Assembly: GCF_009870125.1 (NCBI RefSeq)
Contig: NW_022881696.1
Span: forward strand, 1-64,000
Direction: 5' to 3'
From: Drosophila pseudoobscura
Lineage: Eukaryota > Arthropoda > Insecta > Diptera > Drosophilidae
DNA: 64,000 nucleotides
The first letter of the stretch is position 1; each line of letters opens with the position of its first letter. The translations under genes were made by a program, and so were the position numbers. The notes beneath the pieces are model-generated. The model was not told where the DNA came from and did not search any database. It saw only the letters and a list, made by a program, of their open reading frames with translations. Below are positions 11,694-23,206 of the stretch, one piece after another.

Positions 11694-14599
11694 CTACGGC
11701 ACTTCCGTGGGCTCGGACTCGGTCTCGGGCTCGGGCTCGGCAGTGTTTGAGTTTGAGTTCTCCTCGGACTTTTTGGATGCTGGCGAATCGGTGAGATTGG
11801 GCGAGAAGTCGCGCAGCTTGACAACATTGCCCACACACACGGCATTGGCCGCCTCAGCGACGGAGTAGCCAATGTTGGGCGGCGTTCCTTCCGGATACCC
11901 CAGATAGTAGTCAGCAATGCGGCCGGCTTCGCGCAGCCCGCTCAAGTAGGCCCCGTGTACTGTGGCAGGATAGTTCCGTATCGTGTGCTCGCCGGCAAAG
12001 AACAACCGCGGAAGCCCCTCAGCGTCCTTGCTCGAGCGTTGCCCACTGGCAGGCGGCGGTATGACGGGTGCTGCCAACAGGTCGTAATCACTCCCAGAGG
12101 ACCCTACGGAGACGTAGCTGTAGGAGCCGCGAGCCCATGGATCGCTGCGCCAGCGCGTGACCACCGTCTCCTTTGGCTGGGGCACAGAGGTATTGCCGAA
12201 AATGTTCTTCAGAACTGACATGCAACGACCGATGATGACGTCGTCTGTTACACTCTCCACAATATTCGCGGCCATTCCGGCGACTAGAGCCAGCAGCACT
12301 GGGGACGAGCTAATGCTCCAGAAGAGAAACATTTCCCCTAAATCATAGCGATTAGCAAATACTTCTGATTGTGGTATTCCGGTAATCACTTACCGCGACT
12401 AGCCGTTGTGCTGCCCACATGGCCGAAGAGATTGGCATTGGGATCCCAGAAGATGCGATCGAAGCAGAGGACCACCTTGTTCAGATTTCCGAATCCCAGG
12501 CGACGTATCGCCTGCCGCTTCCAGTCCGGCAGAGGGGGGTCAAACTTAACAGTGTTTTTCTGCTGGGATTCCTCCTCGGCCACCGCTACCTTCAGCACCC
12601 CAAGAGTCAGTGTGCAGACAGCAAGGTCAGCCTTGTATGTCATCACAGAGTTGCTGGTCTTCATGTTCTCAGCCACAATCTCAATGCCATTGGGGCCGTA
12701 CTTGATCTCCTTGACGGCGCTGTTGACGCGAATGTCTAGGTTTTCGGTGAGCGCCACGGGCACGCAAGAGTAGCCATTCCGAACGGTCGTGTGGTGGCCA
12801 ATGAACTCAAAGTCGTCGTCCTGGTCCCAGTGCTTCAGTGACAGGTTATTCAGTCGCGTGGCATTCGCGAACTCCAGGTTGGCAAAATGCCAGTCTAGAA
12901 TGAGGCGATCACGTGTGTTGAGGTACACATCGCTGGAAAATATTCGGATGCATTAGCCCGTGGAAGCAGCTCAGGAGGAATCAAGACGGAATCTAGCCAC
13001 TTACCTGGGTTTGTTTTGCTCCAGCTCGTGGAGCTTGGACACCATCCGTTTGTTCTCGTCGTGGAGTTCTTTGAACTGCTTGACCGTGTCTTCCAGCTTA
13101 ACCTGGGTATGGCGTATGTTGTACTCCTGTCTCGCGTAGCTCGTGTCGCTCTCGACGCCCTTTGGGCAGCGCTTCTTCACCATGGAGATGTGCTCGGTTC
13201 TGAGGGCGTCGATGGTCTGCTTGACGGCCTTAATCCGCTTCCGGTGCTCGATGATCTTCTTCTGGGCAGCAATAATATCCTGCATATGTTGCGCCCGCTT
13301 GTTCATGGCCTGCATCTCTTGCATGCTTATGACCCACTCCAGAGCATCGCCCAACGACACAGGACAGTCTCCGGCATAATTGAAGTCTAGGCGATGGGAC
13401 AGGTAGCTGGCCGACTCCAGCAGTCGGTTGAACTCTAGCTCAATGACGTCGTCCTTCTCCTTTGGCACTGGCTTGCCGTCCGGGCCGTAGAGCGGACATG
13501 TCTGGTGTATGGGCACCAGATCCATGCCGATCTGCTTGCTCAATATGGTCATCGGATTGCCGTACACACCCGTCACCACCATAGCCCCAAGGTCCGCTAT
13601 GTAGCTGTTCTTCCGGAAGGTGGCAATGCGTCCGCCCACTCGATCCCGAGCCTCCAGCACAATGACGTCCATCCCGAACTGTTGCAGCTGCTGGGCAACG
13701 GCCAACCCGGAGATACCCGCACCGATGACAATCACCTTGCCCAGCTTCTTGGCCGGAATGGGCACTAGGCGCTTGAAGATGCCAAAGTTAATGAACCCAT
13801 GTCGCTCCAGGAACGAGTGGACGCGCCGCACTAGGTTCGGTTCGCTGTCGAAGGGCGGCGGCAGTGCTTTTAGCGCGCTCCTGAAGCTCAGCTGCAGCTT
13901 AGGATTTTCCACCCACATGTGGAGCAGGTTGTTGCGGATGTTAAGGAACACGCGGTGTCCCAGTATGCCCGAGCGGCTGATGTCGGGAAAGCAGGCCTCC
14001 TCGTTAGGGGTCATCTTCCCAAAGGGCAAGCGGGACTGAAACACAGCCCCCTCCTCCCCTGACAGCACTGTGGGCGTGCCCATATCCCGGTTTCGCGACT
14101 CTCCATTTGTGGATGGGGCACTGCGCGTGCCCGAGTTGGCCGAACCCCCGCCCGCAGATGCCCCAGCAGCAGTAGTCTCCGATTTGCGGGAGCGTGGCTC
14201 CGACTGTGCCTGGGCCTGGACGCGCTTCTCCCCCGACGGGTTGCTGGTGCTGGCCGTGGGTCCAGCGCTGCCCTTTTCACTGCCTGCCGCCTCGCCACTA
14301 GTGCTGGGCTTGTTTGTTGTGTAGTCCACTTTGGGCTTGTTGCGGCGACTCGTACGACGTTCATCGTTGGCGTTGGCGTTGGCGTTGGCACTGCCACTGG
14401 CACTGGTGCTGGTTGCAAGGGCATCGTTGGAGTCATCGTCGTTGATTTTTTGCTTCGATTGGCTGCCAGGAGCAGGTGCTGAGGCTGTCCTCTTCGGGGA
14501 TGGCTCACCATCCGAGTCGTCGCTGATCAGAGTCACGTAGTCTATGGGCACTTTGGCGCTGGCGCTGTTGCTACCGCCGATGGCCTGGGTTGTCTTCAT
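11694..14599 (-). CDS. Su(var)3-3: Lysine-specific histone demethylase 1 (LSD1/KDM1A orthologue)
   Basis: Flavin amine oxidase that removes mono- and dimethyl marks from histone H3 Lys4, acting in the nucleus with CoREST. Three coding exons, 14599-13005, 12932-12394 and 12337-11694, give 925 aa. Order: disordered Ser/Thr/Ala-rich N-terminus; SWIRM domain about 205-285 ([10 protein letters not shown] to GHVNFGIF-like end); FAD-binding [17 protein letters not shown] near 287; a helical tower insertion about 425-530 encoded at the end of exon 1; amine-oxidase halves resuming at [32 protein letters not shown] with the conserved catalytic-site lysine; and the C-terminal FAD motif [17 protein letters not shown] near 844. 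The start is set at 14599 (MKTTQAIGG) because a further upstream in-frame ATG lies inside a 5' UTR intron whose donor is at 14726. Both coding introns restore frame exactly. The fly gene is a suppressor of variegation; recalled length in D. melanogaster is about 890 aa. Confidence 0.96.
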
Positions 14600-14726
14600 C
14601 GCAGGTCTCCTCCGAATCCTCTGGGAGTCGGCGATGGGGAATCTGTGTTCTTCGCCCTGTGTCGTAGCATAAACGAAATGAAATGCGGCCGCGAAAAAGA
14701 TGGATACATAGACGGACACAACTTAC

Positions 14727-15173
14727 AAGGGAGGAGGCAGGGAGTCAGAAGCTGGGGGGCCACTGGCCCGCGCACAACTGAGCCGGATCGGGCGACTAGA
14801 GGCTGGGCAGGGTCCAATGCATCTCAAATATTATCCTTAACTTCAGTTAACTTTGATTTTGCGACACGTTTTGGTTGCGGCGAACGATGCGAATGGAATG
14901 GCCTGGCGGTTGGGGTCGGATCCGTTCCTTTGGGCGCGACTTGTTGCGAAAATAATCGACAAGAAACGGTTTGTAGCTTAGTTCTGGAACCCACAAGCCT
15001 GACACACACAATGCTTTTGATTTTACGTTAACGTTTTCAATCGCTTTTTCGACATTTTATTTTATTGCAAATTGTAAAATTGTTTATGTGCCGAAATACG
15101 CGTTCTATTTGACTTTTTCCCATAATATACAATTGGTCACACTAATCTCCTATCGACATAATACCTATCGATG
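14727..15173 (-). promoter_or_regulatory. Su(var)3-3 5' UTR exon and housekeeping promoter (Motif 1 + DRE)
   Basis: A minus-strand donor GTAAGT at 14726-14721 marks the end of a noncoding first exon. Upstream, TGGTCACACTA (15134-15144, + strand) matches core promoter Motif 1 (M1BP site), and TATCGATG (15166-15173) is one base from the DRE TATCGATA. This pair is typical of TATA-less broad promoters. The exact start site is not visible. Confidence 0.6.
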
Positions 15174-15338
15174 GTCACAGGGAAACGCACTACAGTAGAA
15201 AAACTGGGCAGACTGTTTGTTTGTGTAACTGCTATTTAAATTGGGAACTGCAAACGTTGATATCAGAACGCCTCGAATCAGGAAAAACACGTCCCCTCTT
15301 TTGTCAGTGGTTAATCTTTCTGTAATTATGATCCGATC

Positions 15339-16545
15339 TTAACTGCTATTGGGCTGCTCGTCACAGCAGTTGTCGTAGATGATCTTGCTGCTGCACGCCT
15401 GAATCACCTCGTCGAAGAAGTGATCAAAGTGGCAGGTACTCTCCGCCACCTCCAGGCCATCGACGCACTGAATGTAGTTATGGCAGTAGTTTTTGCTGCT
15501 GACGACCAGCATGGTGCCCCTGCCATCGCATCGGTTGTGGGTGCACACCACGTCAGTGGCTTTGCCGCAGAGCTGGCGCCCCTCGTCGAAGAAGGTGCCC
15601 TCCGGGCACTGGTTCCACAAGGGATCCAGGTCGGCCACAGTGCCGAAGGCCTTGCAGATAAAGTATCCACGACATGTGGCTGAATCCGACTTGAAGACGA
15701 CCTTGCTGCTGGCGGCGCATACCCCCTCCTTGGAGTGGGCATCACAGGCTACCAGATTGCGCGCCACGCAGTCGCCGGTCTCCACATTGAAGTAGAGCTT
15801 CGATTTGCACTTAGTCAGCGTTTGCTTAGAGTTTTTGCACACGTAGTAGTAGCTGCAGTCATCCTCGTACCGAAATGCGGTATTCTCCGGCAGGATCTCG
15901 CATATGTTCGCCACGTCCACGCACTGCGAGTCCACGCCGTGCATGCACGCCTGGCTCGACTCGCTAAAATGCTGACCAATGGGGCAGGCACCTGCCAGCG
16001 GCACGCCATCACGACAGTAGAAGTACTGCTCGCAGTTTGTCGGATCGGACACCCAGGTGCCGTTCCGGCCCTCGCACCGATTGCCACAGTACAAGTGACT
16101 GTTGGAGAGCTCCTTGACACACTCCTGTTTGATGCTGTTGTAGTAGGGCGTGGTGCCCTCGCAGAACTTCATTATGCCTTCGCCGTCGCTGCAATGGATG
16201 TACTCGTCGCAGGTGCCGGGCTTCCGGATGTTGGTGCCATTCTTGAACAGGCGGCACAGCTCCGAGTAATCGCCAACGGCTTCCGAGAAGCCCGGCAGGC
16301 AGAAGATCAGCAGGCAGGCTCCAAACAGCACCTCACAAGCGTTTTTCGCTACCAAAGACAAGAAAGATTGATTTCATGAATATTCATTTATTAGGGATAC
16401 ATCCCCGACCTTATATTGAGTATACAATATAAGTATGTATATTTTTAGTATTCAAGGTCCCCAATAGAAAGGCACCCTATCTCTGTTTGTTTTGTTGTCT
16501 ATTTCTACCCTTGGGATTGCAAGCAGATAAAAACTTACATAGCAT
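15339..16545 (-). CDS. Secreted five-domain chitin-binding (CBM14) protein, CG17147-like
   Basis: Exon 1 is 16545-16539 (ATGCTAT), intron 190 bases with donor GTAAGT; exon 2 is 16348-15339. Splicing gives MLSKNACEVLFGACLLIF..., a clear signal peptide ending near GFSEA, and 338 aa in total. Five CBM14 domains follow, each with six Cys in the peritrophin-A pattern, starting at ELCRLFKNG, RCEGRNGTW, ICEILPENT, VCAASSKVV and RCDGRGTML. Expected to bind chitin extracellularly, in peritrophic matrix or cuticle. It lies next to Su(var)3-3 on the same strand. D. melanogaster has CG17147 and CG17145 beside CG17149 (Su(var)3-3), so orthology to CG17147 is likely but recalled from memory. No obvious TATA box was found. 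Confidence 0.88.
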
Positions 16546-16597
16546 TCTGTGCTAATTATTGGGAAACTCCGTTTAATTTCCAGAAGAAAACAAAAAT

Positions 16598-16642
16598 ATG
16601 AAGTATTTGATGTGGCTTCTAGTAGCAATTGTTGCCAACTAA
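16598..16642 (+). other. 14-codon signal-peptide-like micro-ORF
   Basis: ATG in a good fly start context (CAAAAAT before ATG) opens MKYLMWLLVAIVAN then TAA. It reads like the start of a secretion signal with nothing after it. It lies just upstream of the minus-strand CBM14 gene. It may be a relic first exon or chance; no donor site follows. Confidence 0.2.
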
Positions 16643-17089
16643 ATGGAGATTTCCGAATGGAAAAAGTTTTTATTTAAGAAGGGAACATGACTATTGATAC
16701 TGATACCGATACCATATACCAAATACACCACACCCTATACACTTTATTGCCCCATTAATAGCAGGTGTGCGAATCTTATCGATGCTTGCAAAAGAGCGCA
16801 AAGCCATTGATATATTCGTCCACTTATTGTAGATCCTATGGCCATGCTCCTTGCTCCACTGCAGGCAGACACTAACAATTCACTAATTAAAAAGCCTGGA
16901 TGCGACACTACTCGTAGTTCTGCATGGTGCGTTGGCGGTGTTTCTGCAGAGATCTCCGTTTGCTGATCGTAAATGCCATTTTATAGGCTATTAATTAATT
17001 GATATTTATAAATCACGGTTCGGTAGTCACATCGTGATTGTGTTGTGGGTATTGCCACTGCCTGATAAGGCAAAACACCTAATTGTTTT

Positions 17090-17710
17090 TTGTTATACCC
17101 GTTACTATAAATGGGTATAGGGGTATATTAGATGTGTGGTGAAAGTGGATGTGTGTACGTCTAGAAGGAAGCGTTTCCGACCCCATAAAGTATATATATT
17201 CTTGATCAGCATAAATAGCCGAATCGATTGAGCCATGTCTATCCGTCCGTCCGTCTGTTCGTCCCTATGAGCGTCTAGTGCTTAGAGACTATAAGAGCTA
17301 AAGCAACGAAATTTTGTACGGGAAAACCAAACCAACCAGAATCGCAGAAAGTAACTATATTTTCTAGACTGCAGAATCTAAACCAGATAGTAATATTATT
17401 ATAGCCAGAATGATGAACAAATTTCACTCTCTCTCGGTCTGTCTCTCTCTAACGCACACGTTTCACAGTCGGCTTTGCCTGTCGCTAAAAGTGAGCGCCT
17501 AGATCTCAGAGACTATAAGAGCTCCAGCAACAAATTTGGTATCCACACTCCTGTGATATCGAACCTGCACAAGAGGATTTTACAATTTCGCCCCACCCCC
17601 TTCCACCCCCGCAAAGGATGAAAATCTGTGGCATCCACAAATTTGAAGATACGAACAAATTTGAGACCTACAATCATAGAGAATGACCATATCTACCAGA
17701 TTGGATAAGA
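17090..17710 (+). mobile_element. DINE-1/INE-1-like non-autonomous Helitron relative
   Basis: Begins TTATACCCGTTACT, then GAAGGAAGCGTTTCCGACC, AAGTATATATATTCTTGATC and a short GTCCGTCCGTCTG tract. I know this order as the INE-1/DINE-1 repeat of Drosophila, which carries (GTCY)n microsatellites. There is no coding capacity. The boundaries are approximate, especially the right one. A second 'CTATAAGAGCT' block near 17513 may mean two partial copies or an internal repeat. Confidence 0.7.
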
Positions 17711-18276
17711 CCGGATAATTTTTATTGATTTGTTCCTTAATCAATTGGCAGTGGCCTCGCAGCGCCCGACGACACGTTCAGACACGTTTTCTGTCTCTCT
17801 CGCACGCACTCTTTGTCGCTCAATGTAGCCATACTGACTATGTACCGGGTAGATATGTAGAGTTGCGGCTGCAGCAGCAACTCACAAAGTTCCCCCTTGT
17901 TTTTTTTTTTGTTTTCTGTAATCAGAACGTAAACAGTTTCCAAACAAGCCCCAACTGATAGCCATGAAATCGAAAGCGCCATAATATTTTATGATGGCCA
18001 AAGCGAAAGTGAAACAATGGCCGTAGTCATAAAGTCCTAACCAGCACGTCTTAGATTTCATTAAAAATAAACACCTTTAAGCGATTTCCAGCTAAGAGTA
18101 CTGTTCAAAAGTCTACTTGTCATCCGGCGTTGGCGATGCAGCCGGTCGAAAACTTGAACATAGTTTCCATAACAACTGGATGAGCACTCCCGACCATATA
18201 TGTACCCTCTACGAGTACTATACAAAATAAATGTATGAGCACTATTAAATCTCTGCGGTTTATTGTATAGCAACAT

Positions 18277-19348
18277 CTAGCATATGGCGTAGGATACAAC
18301 GCTGGAGACACAGCCGCCCTTTGCCTCGTCGAAGAATAGATTGCCACATGACTGCTCGTCGAAAGCTACTCCATCGATGCAACGTAGGTAGTTGCGACAG
18401 CCCTTGGTGCTGCTGATCACGAAGGGAAGCGAACGACCGTCACAGCGATCCTCTGTGCATTTCACGAGATTAGGGCTGCGACAGGTCTCGGTGCTGGCGT
18501 CGAAGAAGGTGTCCTGGGGACATTGGTTCCAAGTGGGATTGGGATCTGGGGTGCCATTCGACTGCTTGGCGCAGAAAAAGTATCCCCGACATGTGGCTCC
18601 ATCCGAGACGAACTTGTTTTCATACGGCTTCGTTGCCTTGCCACACACATTGCTGGGCAGTGGATGGGCGACACAGTCCACCAGGGATTTAGCGACGCAA
18701 TCGCCGGTGCTGGCCTGGTAGTACTGGGACGAGCAGGTCTTTGTCTTCAAGAGGTTCTTTTCGCACACGTGGTAGCTGGCGCAAGACTGCAGGTTGTCGA
18801 AGTTCACTTTGTTCTTTACGATGTTGCAGTACTCGAAGTCGCTGGCGGTGCAATCCGACTCGTAGAGCCGCGTGCAGGTCTGGGTAGTGGCATTGAAGTG
18901 CGTGTCCTGCGGGCAGGTGCCGAACATGGGCGTTTCCTGGTCCAGGCAGTAATAGTATCCGTAGCAGGATTTCGGGTCAGCCACGAACTGGCTTGTGGCA
19001 TTCACGCAGGACACATAACACGACGTGTCGTCCGTCAGTTTCTTTACGCATTTCCCCGTGTCTTTGTCGAAGAACGGCGTGGTTCCGCTGCAGGAGCCGT
19101 AAATGCTGACAGAGTCAATACAGGTGATGTACTGGCTGCAGGAGTCGGGGTCACGGATTACCGTGTTGTTGGAGAACAACCTGCAAATGTCCTCCTCTCG
19201 AGCAACAGCCATGGGGCAGGCTAGGACCATCAGCAGAGCCGGGCCCATCACCACTGCCAGGTTAAGATGTGCTCCGAAAGCTGCAAAGGAAAACATGGAG
19301 AAATATTACTCTGGCAAATCTACCGTCGCGACGGTACCAACCTCTCAT
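18277..19348 (-). CDS. Secreted five-domain chitin-binding (CBM14) protein, CG17145-like
   Basis: Exon 1 is 19348-19342 (ATGAGAG); the 61-base intron ends in TTTCCTTTGCAG; exon 2 is 19280-18277. The spliced start MRAFGAHLNLAVVMG leads a hydrophobic signal peptide ending near MAVA; total 336 aa. Five CBM14 domains start at DICRLFSNN, SCVNATSQF, YCNIVKNKV, VCGKATKPY and RCDGRSLPF. Domain order and linkers resemble the 15.3-kb gene closely, including NxxTGDCVA(R/K)xLVxC in the third domain, so the two are probable tandem paralogues. The unspliced ATG at 19296 lies inside the intron and is not the start. Confidence 0.88.
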
Positions 19349-20261
19349 TGTAAGCGATCTTCAGTATAAGTAGTCGTGGAATGATGTGCTCGGCAGGGCG
19401 ACTGGTGCCGAACTAATGGCTATTACAGGTCACACATTTCGCACTTCGGTTGGCTTTATTGCCTCGCATATCGAAGGATCAGTAATCATTTTTGGCAGCT
19501 ATTTAGCTTTTGATTTTGTTGGAAGTTAAACACCCTGCAGAACGACAAAACGCAGACAATTTATGAGAACATTTGTAATTTATTGGATACTTGACTTCTC
19601 ATAAGACGACGCTGAAAAAATCTCCGCTCCTGGCTAAGTCGTCGTGGCTGTTAGTGTTCGGGAATACGTGTAAATATATTGCTACCTCATGGTTTCTGCA
19701 TGGTTTGGCTGCAATGCTATACTCTTTGGAAGGGTATAAAAAGAAAGATAAGCTACTAACTATGATTAAAATACCCTCTGAAATGTAATCGAATATGGGG
19801 TATATGACATATGTAGATGGTATGACGCTTTCAAACCTACATATATCTCTAAATACAAAGGCACGACAAAAAAGATCTGGTCGGTTATTATTTTTATTTT
19901 AAGTCAATCAGTGCAGCGTCGGTTCGCTTTCCCCAGAACTTATCCAGCATGGAGTGCATCCACTAGACCTGAAGCTCTGGTTGAAGCAGGTCGCCGCTGA
20001 AACCTAAAGGCTTGATTCGTTTTCCTTTGAAATAATTCTGCAAGCAGTTCATTGACTAAATTCTGAATATAATAAGATTTGAATAATAGCTAGAATATTT
20101 TTTCATACTCATTCAACGCTGAAAAATGATTGCGTTTCGAATAGAGGTCCATTGCTTAATCACGCAGCCGATAGAATACAAATTTTGACTTTACTATAAT
20201 TGCCATTGACAATTGGTAAAAGACAACGTATATACAACAGATAAGATAACTGGCAAGGAAA

Positions 20262-20346
20262 GAGAACGAGAACGAGCATGAAAATAAGAAGGCGAGAACG
20301 AGCATGAAAATAAGCAGGAGAGAACGAGCATGGAAATAGGCAGCAG
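20262..20346. repeat. Three-copy imperfect tandem repeat
   Basis: About 28-base unit containing GAGAACGAGCATGAAAATA, present three times in a row with small differences. Confidence 0.8.
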
Positions 20347-20656
20347 AATTTCGATCAGCTGGCGGTGTTCATACATCGCCCTATAACAAACCATTATTTT
20401 GTATTCTAAACCATTGTTCCGCAATGCGTGTGCAGCGGCACACTGGTGTAATGCGGTCATCAGTTGGTGTGCCGCCGAAAGAAGTCATAAAATCACTAAG
20501 CACTATTTAGGTGCATGCTCGTAAATACATATGTATAACTGCTTTTAGTAATAAATATATATTATATAAAAAGTGATTTTTTCTTTGGTGTGACTGGAAT
20601 TTTTTTTGATTTGAACACAAAAATTTTGTGCAATACTTGTTTTAAATTTAAAGAAT

Positions 20657-20803
20657 GAGAGCTTTCAAGAGCTTTTTGAAGGTGAAGGTGAAGGCTTGAT
20701 CAAATACCACATTGAGACCCGCAATATCAATAAAGGATACTTACGTATGAGTGCTGGAGTAGGTGCTCTGATGAACAACATGAATGAAGGGGACTGGGGC
20801 TAA
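20657..20803 (+). other. Orphan coding-like stretch (possible terminal exon or gene relic)
   Basis: A 48-codon open frame ending in TAA reads ESFQELFEGEGEGL, then KYHIETRNINKGYLRMSAG, and ends MNNMNEGDWG. Composition and the alternating acidic/glycine pattern look like real protein, but no start, acceptor or upstream exon is obvious and I do not recognise the family. An AATAAA follows near 21012. Confidence 0.3.
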
Positions 20804-21974
20804 GTTTTGATTCATATGTATCTCCTTGAACTCTATGCTCTTACGATCTGTTTGCATAATTATATAAAATGGTGCATACTTTCGGGTCTATCATATTTTA
20901 GTATATAAAGTTTGCTTTTAGGAGAACAGAAAATTGTAGGGGGCAATCCGAACTGCAGATAAGATACCATAACTGCTACCCAAAACAGGCAATCAATCAT
21001 TCAACGACAATAAATCAAGATTGAGCCTGTTAAATGTACGTAGGGCATTCAAAAAAACGGGTCGTGATCGGATAATTCTTATAGACCCTTAAAACAGAGA
21101 CTTTATATGACGAATTCATATTATCGTAAACTGACCATCCATCCCTACGGATTTTTTGGCAACGTTTTTATGCGATGTTTATGGGTTTATAGAAAATATG
21201 CATGAATTCATTTATCAGATGACTTTTTCAAGGAATTTCAGGTCTTATCAGTATGATTATAGACGCTACCAGACCACTTTAATTAATATACGATAAAGCT
21301 GCCTTAAATAAAAGTACCATTCAGTGAGCGAATATCTAAAAATATATTCATTATTTTGGTTACGAGAGAGGATATATGTATGTACATATATATACATACA
21401 TATATATACATATATGTAGTATCGGTGAAACGTAGAAGAGAAAAAGACCAAGGATCGCTGGAAAATGAAAGTTTAGATAGTAAAAAATATCAAGGCAGCG
21501 AGTAAAGTGATCAATAAGTCCCATGCCATTAAATTAAAAATCAATTATAGACAAAGAAAACGCACGCAATCAGTCTCTGATTATCCGAATTCCGTCAGGG
21601 GTGTCATGTCAAAATAGCTGGCTACTAAGACACGGACAGGGCACGCTGTCCAGGTGCCGATTATAGCTTAAAAGGCGGTCTACGGTGGCCGAGTCCGCTA
21701 GTATAACATTAAACGTCCAGCGCCACTGACGGGGACTACCAGTGCGAGTACAATTACAATAATGAAAGGTGCGTGGTTTACCATAGTCCGGGGACGGGAA
21801 CAAATCTTATCGCTCGACTCTGACTCTGACTCCGACTTCGACTCAGAATTTTAATTACGAATACGATATTCTGCGTTGCTGCCGGATGGCTTATCTGCGG
21901 AGCTGCTGGAGTGTCTGACAATTTTTTAATTAACGCGCTGCCAGGCTGTGCTTGGCAGGGTTTGGCAGAGCGCC

Positions 21975-22005
21975 TATAAAAGCGCACAGCCAGCTTTTGG
22001 TCAGG
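21975..22005 (+). promoter_or_regulatory. TATA box and Initiator of the 22-kb CBM14 gene
   Basis: TATAAAAG at 21975-21982 with TCAGGC at 22001, the proper 25-30 base spacing. The ATG follows about 83 bases later. Confidence 0.7.
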
Positions 22006-22084
22006 CTAGTACCAGCATCGCTCTCTCAAGTGGAATATCGAATACCGAGTGAATCTGTCGTAATTAACTCCAAGTCCGATCCAA

Positions 22085-23206
22085 ATGGGAGGTAGGGCTC
22101 GGACTGGTGGCGAGGAGTCCTGCGTGGCATCCAAACCGTAACTGAACCCTCTATCTTTTCGATCTTCTACCCTTGCAGGTTTCAATATGAAGGTCTGCGC
22201 CCTTGCGGCCTGTCTGCTGCTGGCCGGGCAGGTGTCCAGCTACTCGATGGAGGATTTGTGCGCCCAGTGGTCGGGCTCCGGCTACGTGGGTAACCCCGCC
22301 GACTGTACTGGATGGGGCTACTGCCAGGGCCAGAAGCTGGTGTCTTGGAACACTTGCAAGAACGGCCTTGTTTTCAATGCCCAGACCTCAACCTGCGGAT
22401 TTGCCAACTCAACTATTTGCACCACCAGCGCGGTGGCTACCTGCGCCGCCGCCAAGTCTCCTATGTATGTGGCAGTGCCCGATGATTGCAACAAGTATGG
22501 CTACTGCTTCGGAAACGGCACCATTGACTACGGCAGCTGCGGTACCGGCGGAGTCTATGCCGCCCACAGCAATGCTTGCATTTGGGGACCGGCTTGTCCT
22601 CAGGACTCCATCTGCCGTTTCATGAAAAATGATATTTTCGTCGGTGACCCAAATAACTGCGGCTCCTATCTGCTGTGCAACAACGGATACGGTACACCAG
22701 GATCATGTCCCACCAACACGTTCTACAGCGCGGGCAGCGGAAATTGCCAATCCACCAACCCATGCACTGGCGGTTCCGGCAGCAGTGGTAGTAATACAGG
22801 CAGTCCCTATACTGTTGGACAGCAAGTTAGTGGCGTGTGCAAAGACGGTAAAGCTATCGGTTCAGCCACAACCTTCTATGTGAGTGATACAAAAACATGC
22901 TATGGGTATTTTTACTGTACATCAACTACTGAGGATGGAATTTGGAATTCGTGTTTATTTGGAACCCATTTCGATCCTACGCCACAGCAATGCGTGTCAC
23001 CCGCTGCTTACGCCTGCTCACTCAACCGTTGCGGCAATGTTGCTTCGCCCTTCATGGCTGTATTCAATACAAATTGCACGGAGTATGAAATCTGCTCGAG
23101 CAGCGCTACAAACTACTGTCCAAGCTCAAACAAGTACTACGATGAGGTACATAACATATGCACAACAAAACCACTTAATTACACTATTTGCGAGGCAAGC
23201 ACATAA
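22085..23206 (+). CDS. Secreted five-domain chitin-binding (CBM14) protein
   Basis: Exon 1 is 22085-22091 (ATGGGAG); intron of 87 bases, GTAGGG to TTGCAG; exon 2 is 22179-23206. The spliced start is MGGFNMKVCALAACLLLAG, with a signal peptide ending near VSSYS; 344 aa. CBM14 domains start at LCAQWSGSG, TCAAAKSPM, ICRFMKNDI, VCKDGKAIG and RCGNVASPF, with a Ser/Gly linker GGSGSSGSNTGS between domains 3 and 4. The internal ATG at 22187 is also in frame, but splicing supports the upstream start. The last third (from about 22,790) is visibly more AT-rich in third positions than the first two thirds. The final 316 coding bases are duplicated downstream. It belongs to the CG7290/CG7298-type group; exact orthologue not assigned. 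Confidence 0.88.

Larger units (their letters stand above)
19349..21974. other. Long intergenic spacer
   Basis: Mostly AT-rich with no full gene. Noted inside it: a degenerate tandem repeat at 20262-20346, an orphan open stretch at 20657-20803, an AATAAA near 21012, and (TACATA)n microsatellite at 21375-21418. GATA-type CTTATC words near 21805 and 21888 lie upstream of the next gene's TATA box. Confidence 0.5.

Noticed and set aside
14600-14719. Upstream N-terminal extension of Su(var)3-3 (MSVYVSIFFAAAF...)
   Set aside because: It lies between a 5' UTR donor at 14726 and its acceptor, so it is intronic; a signal-like N-terminus also makes no sense for a nuclear demethylase.
22187-22189. ATG at 22187 as the start of the 22-kb CBM14 gene
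   Set aside because: An upstream micro-exon splices in frame and matches the architecture of the paralogues; the downstream ATG remains a possible alternative.
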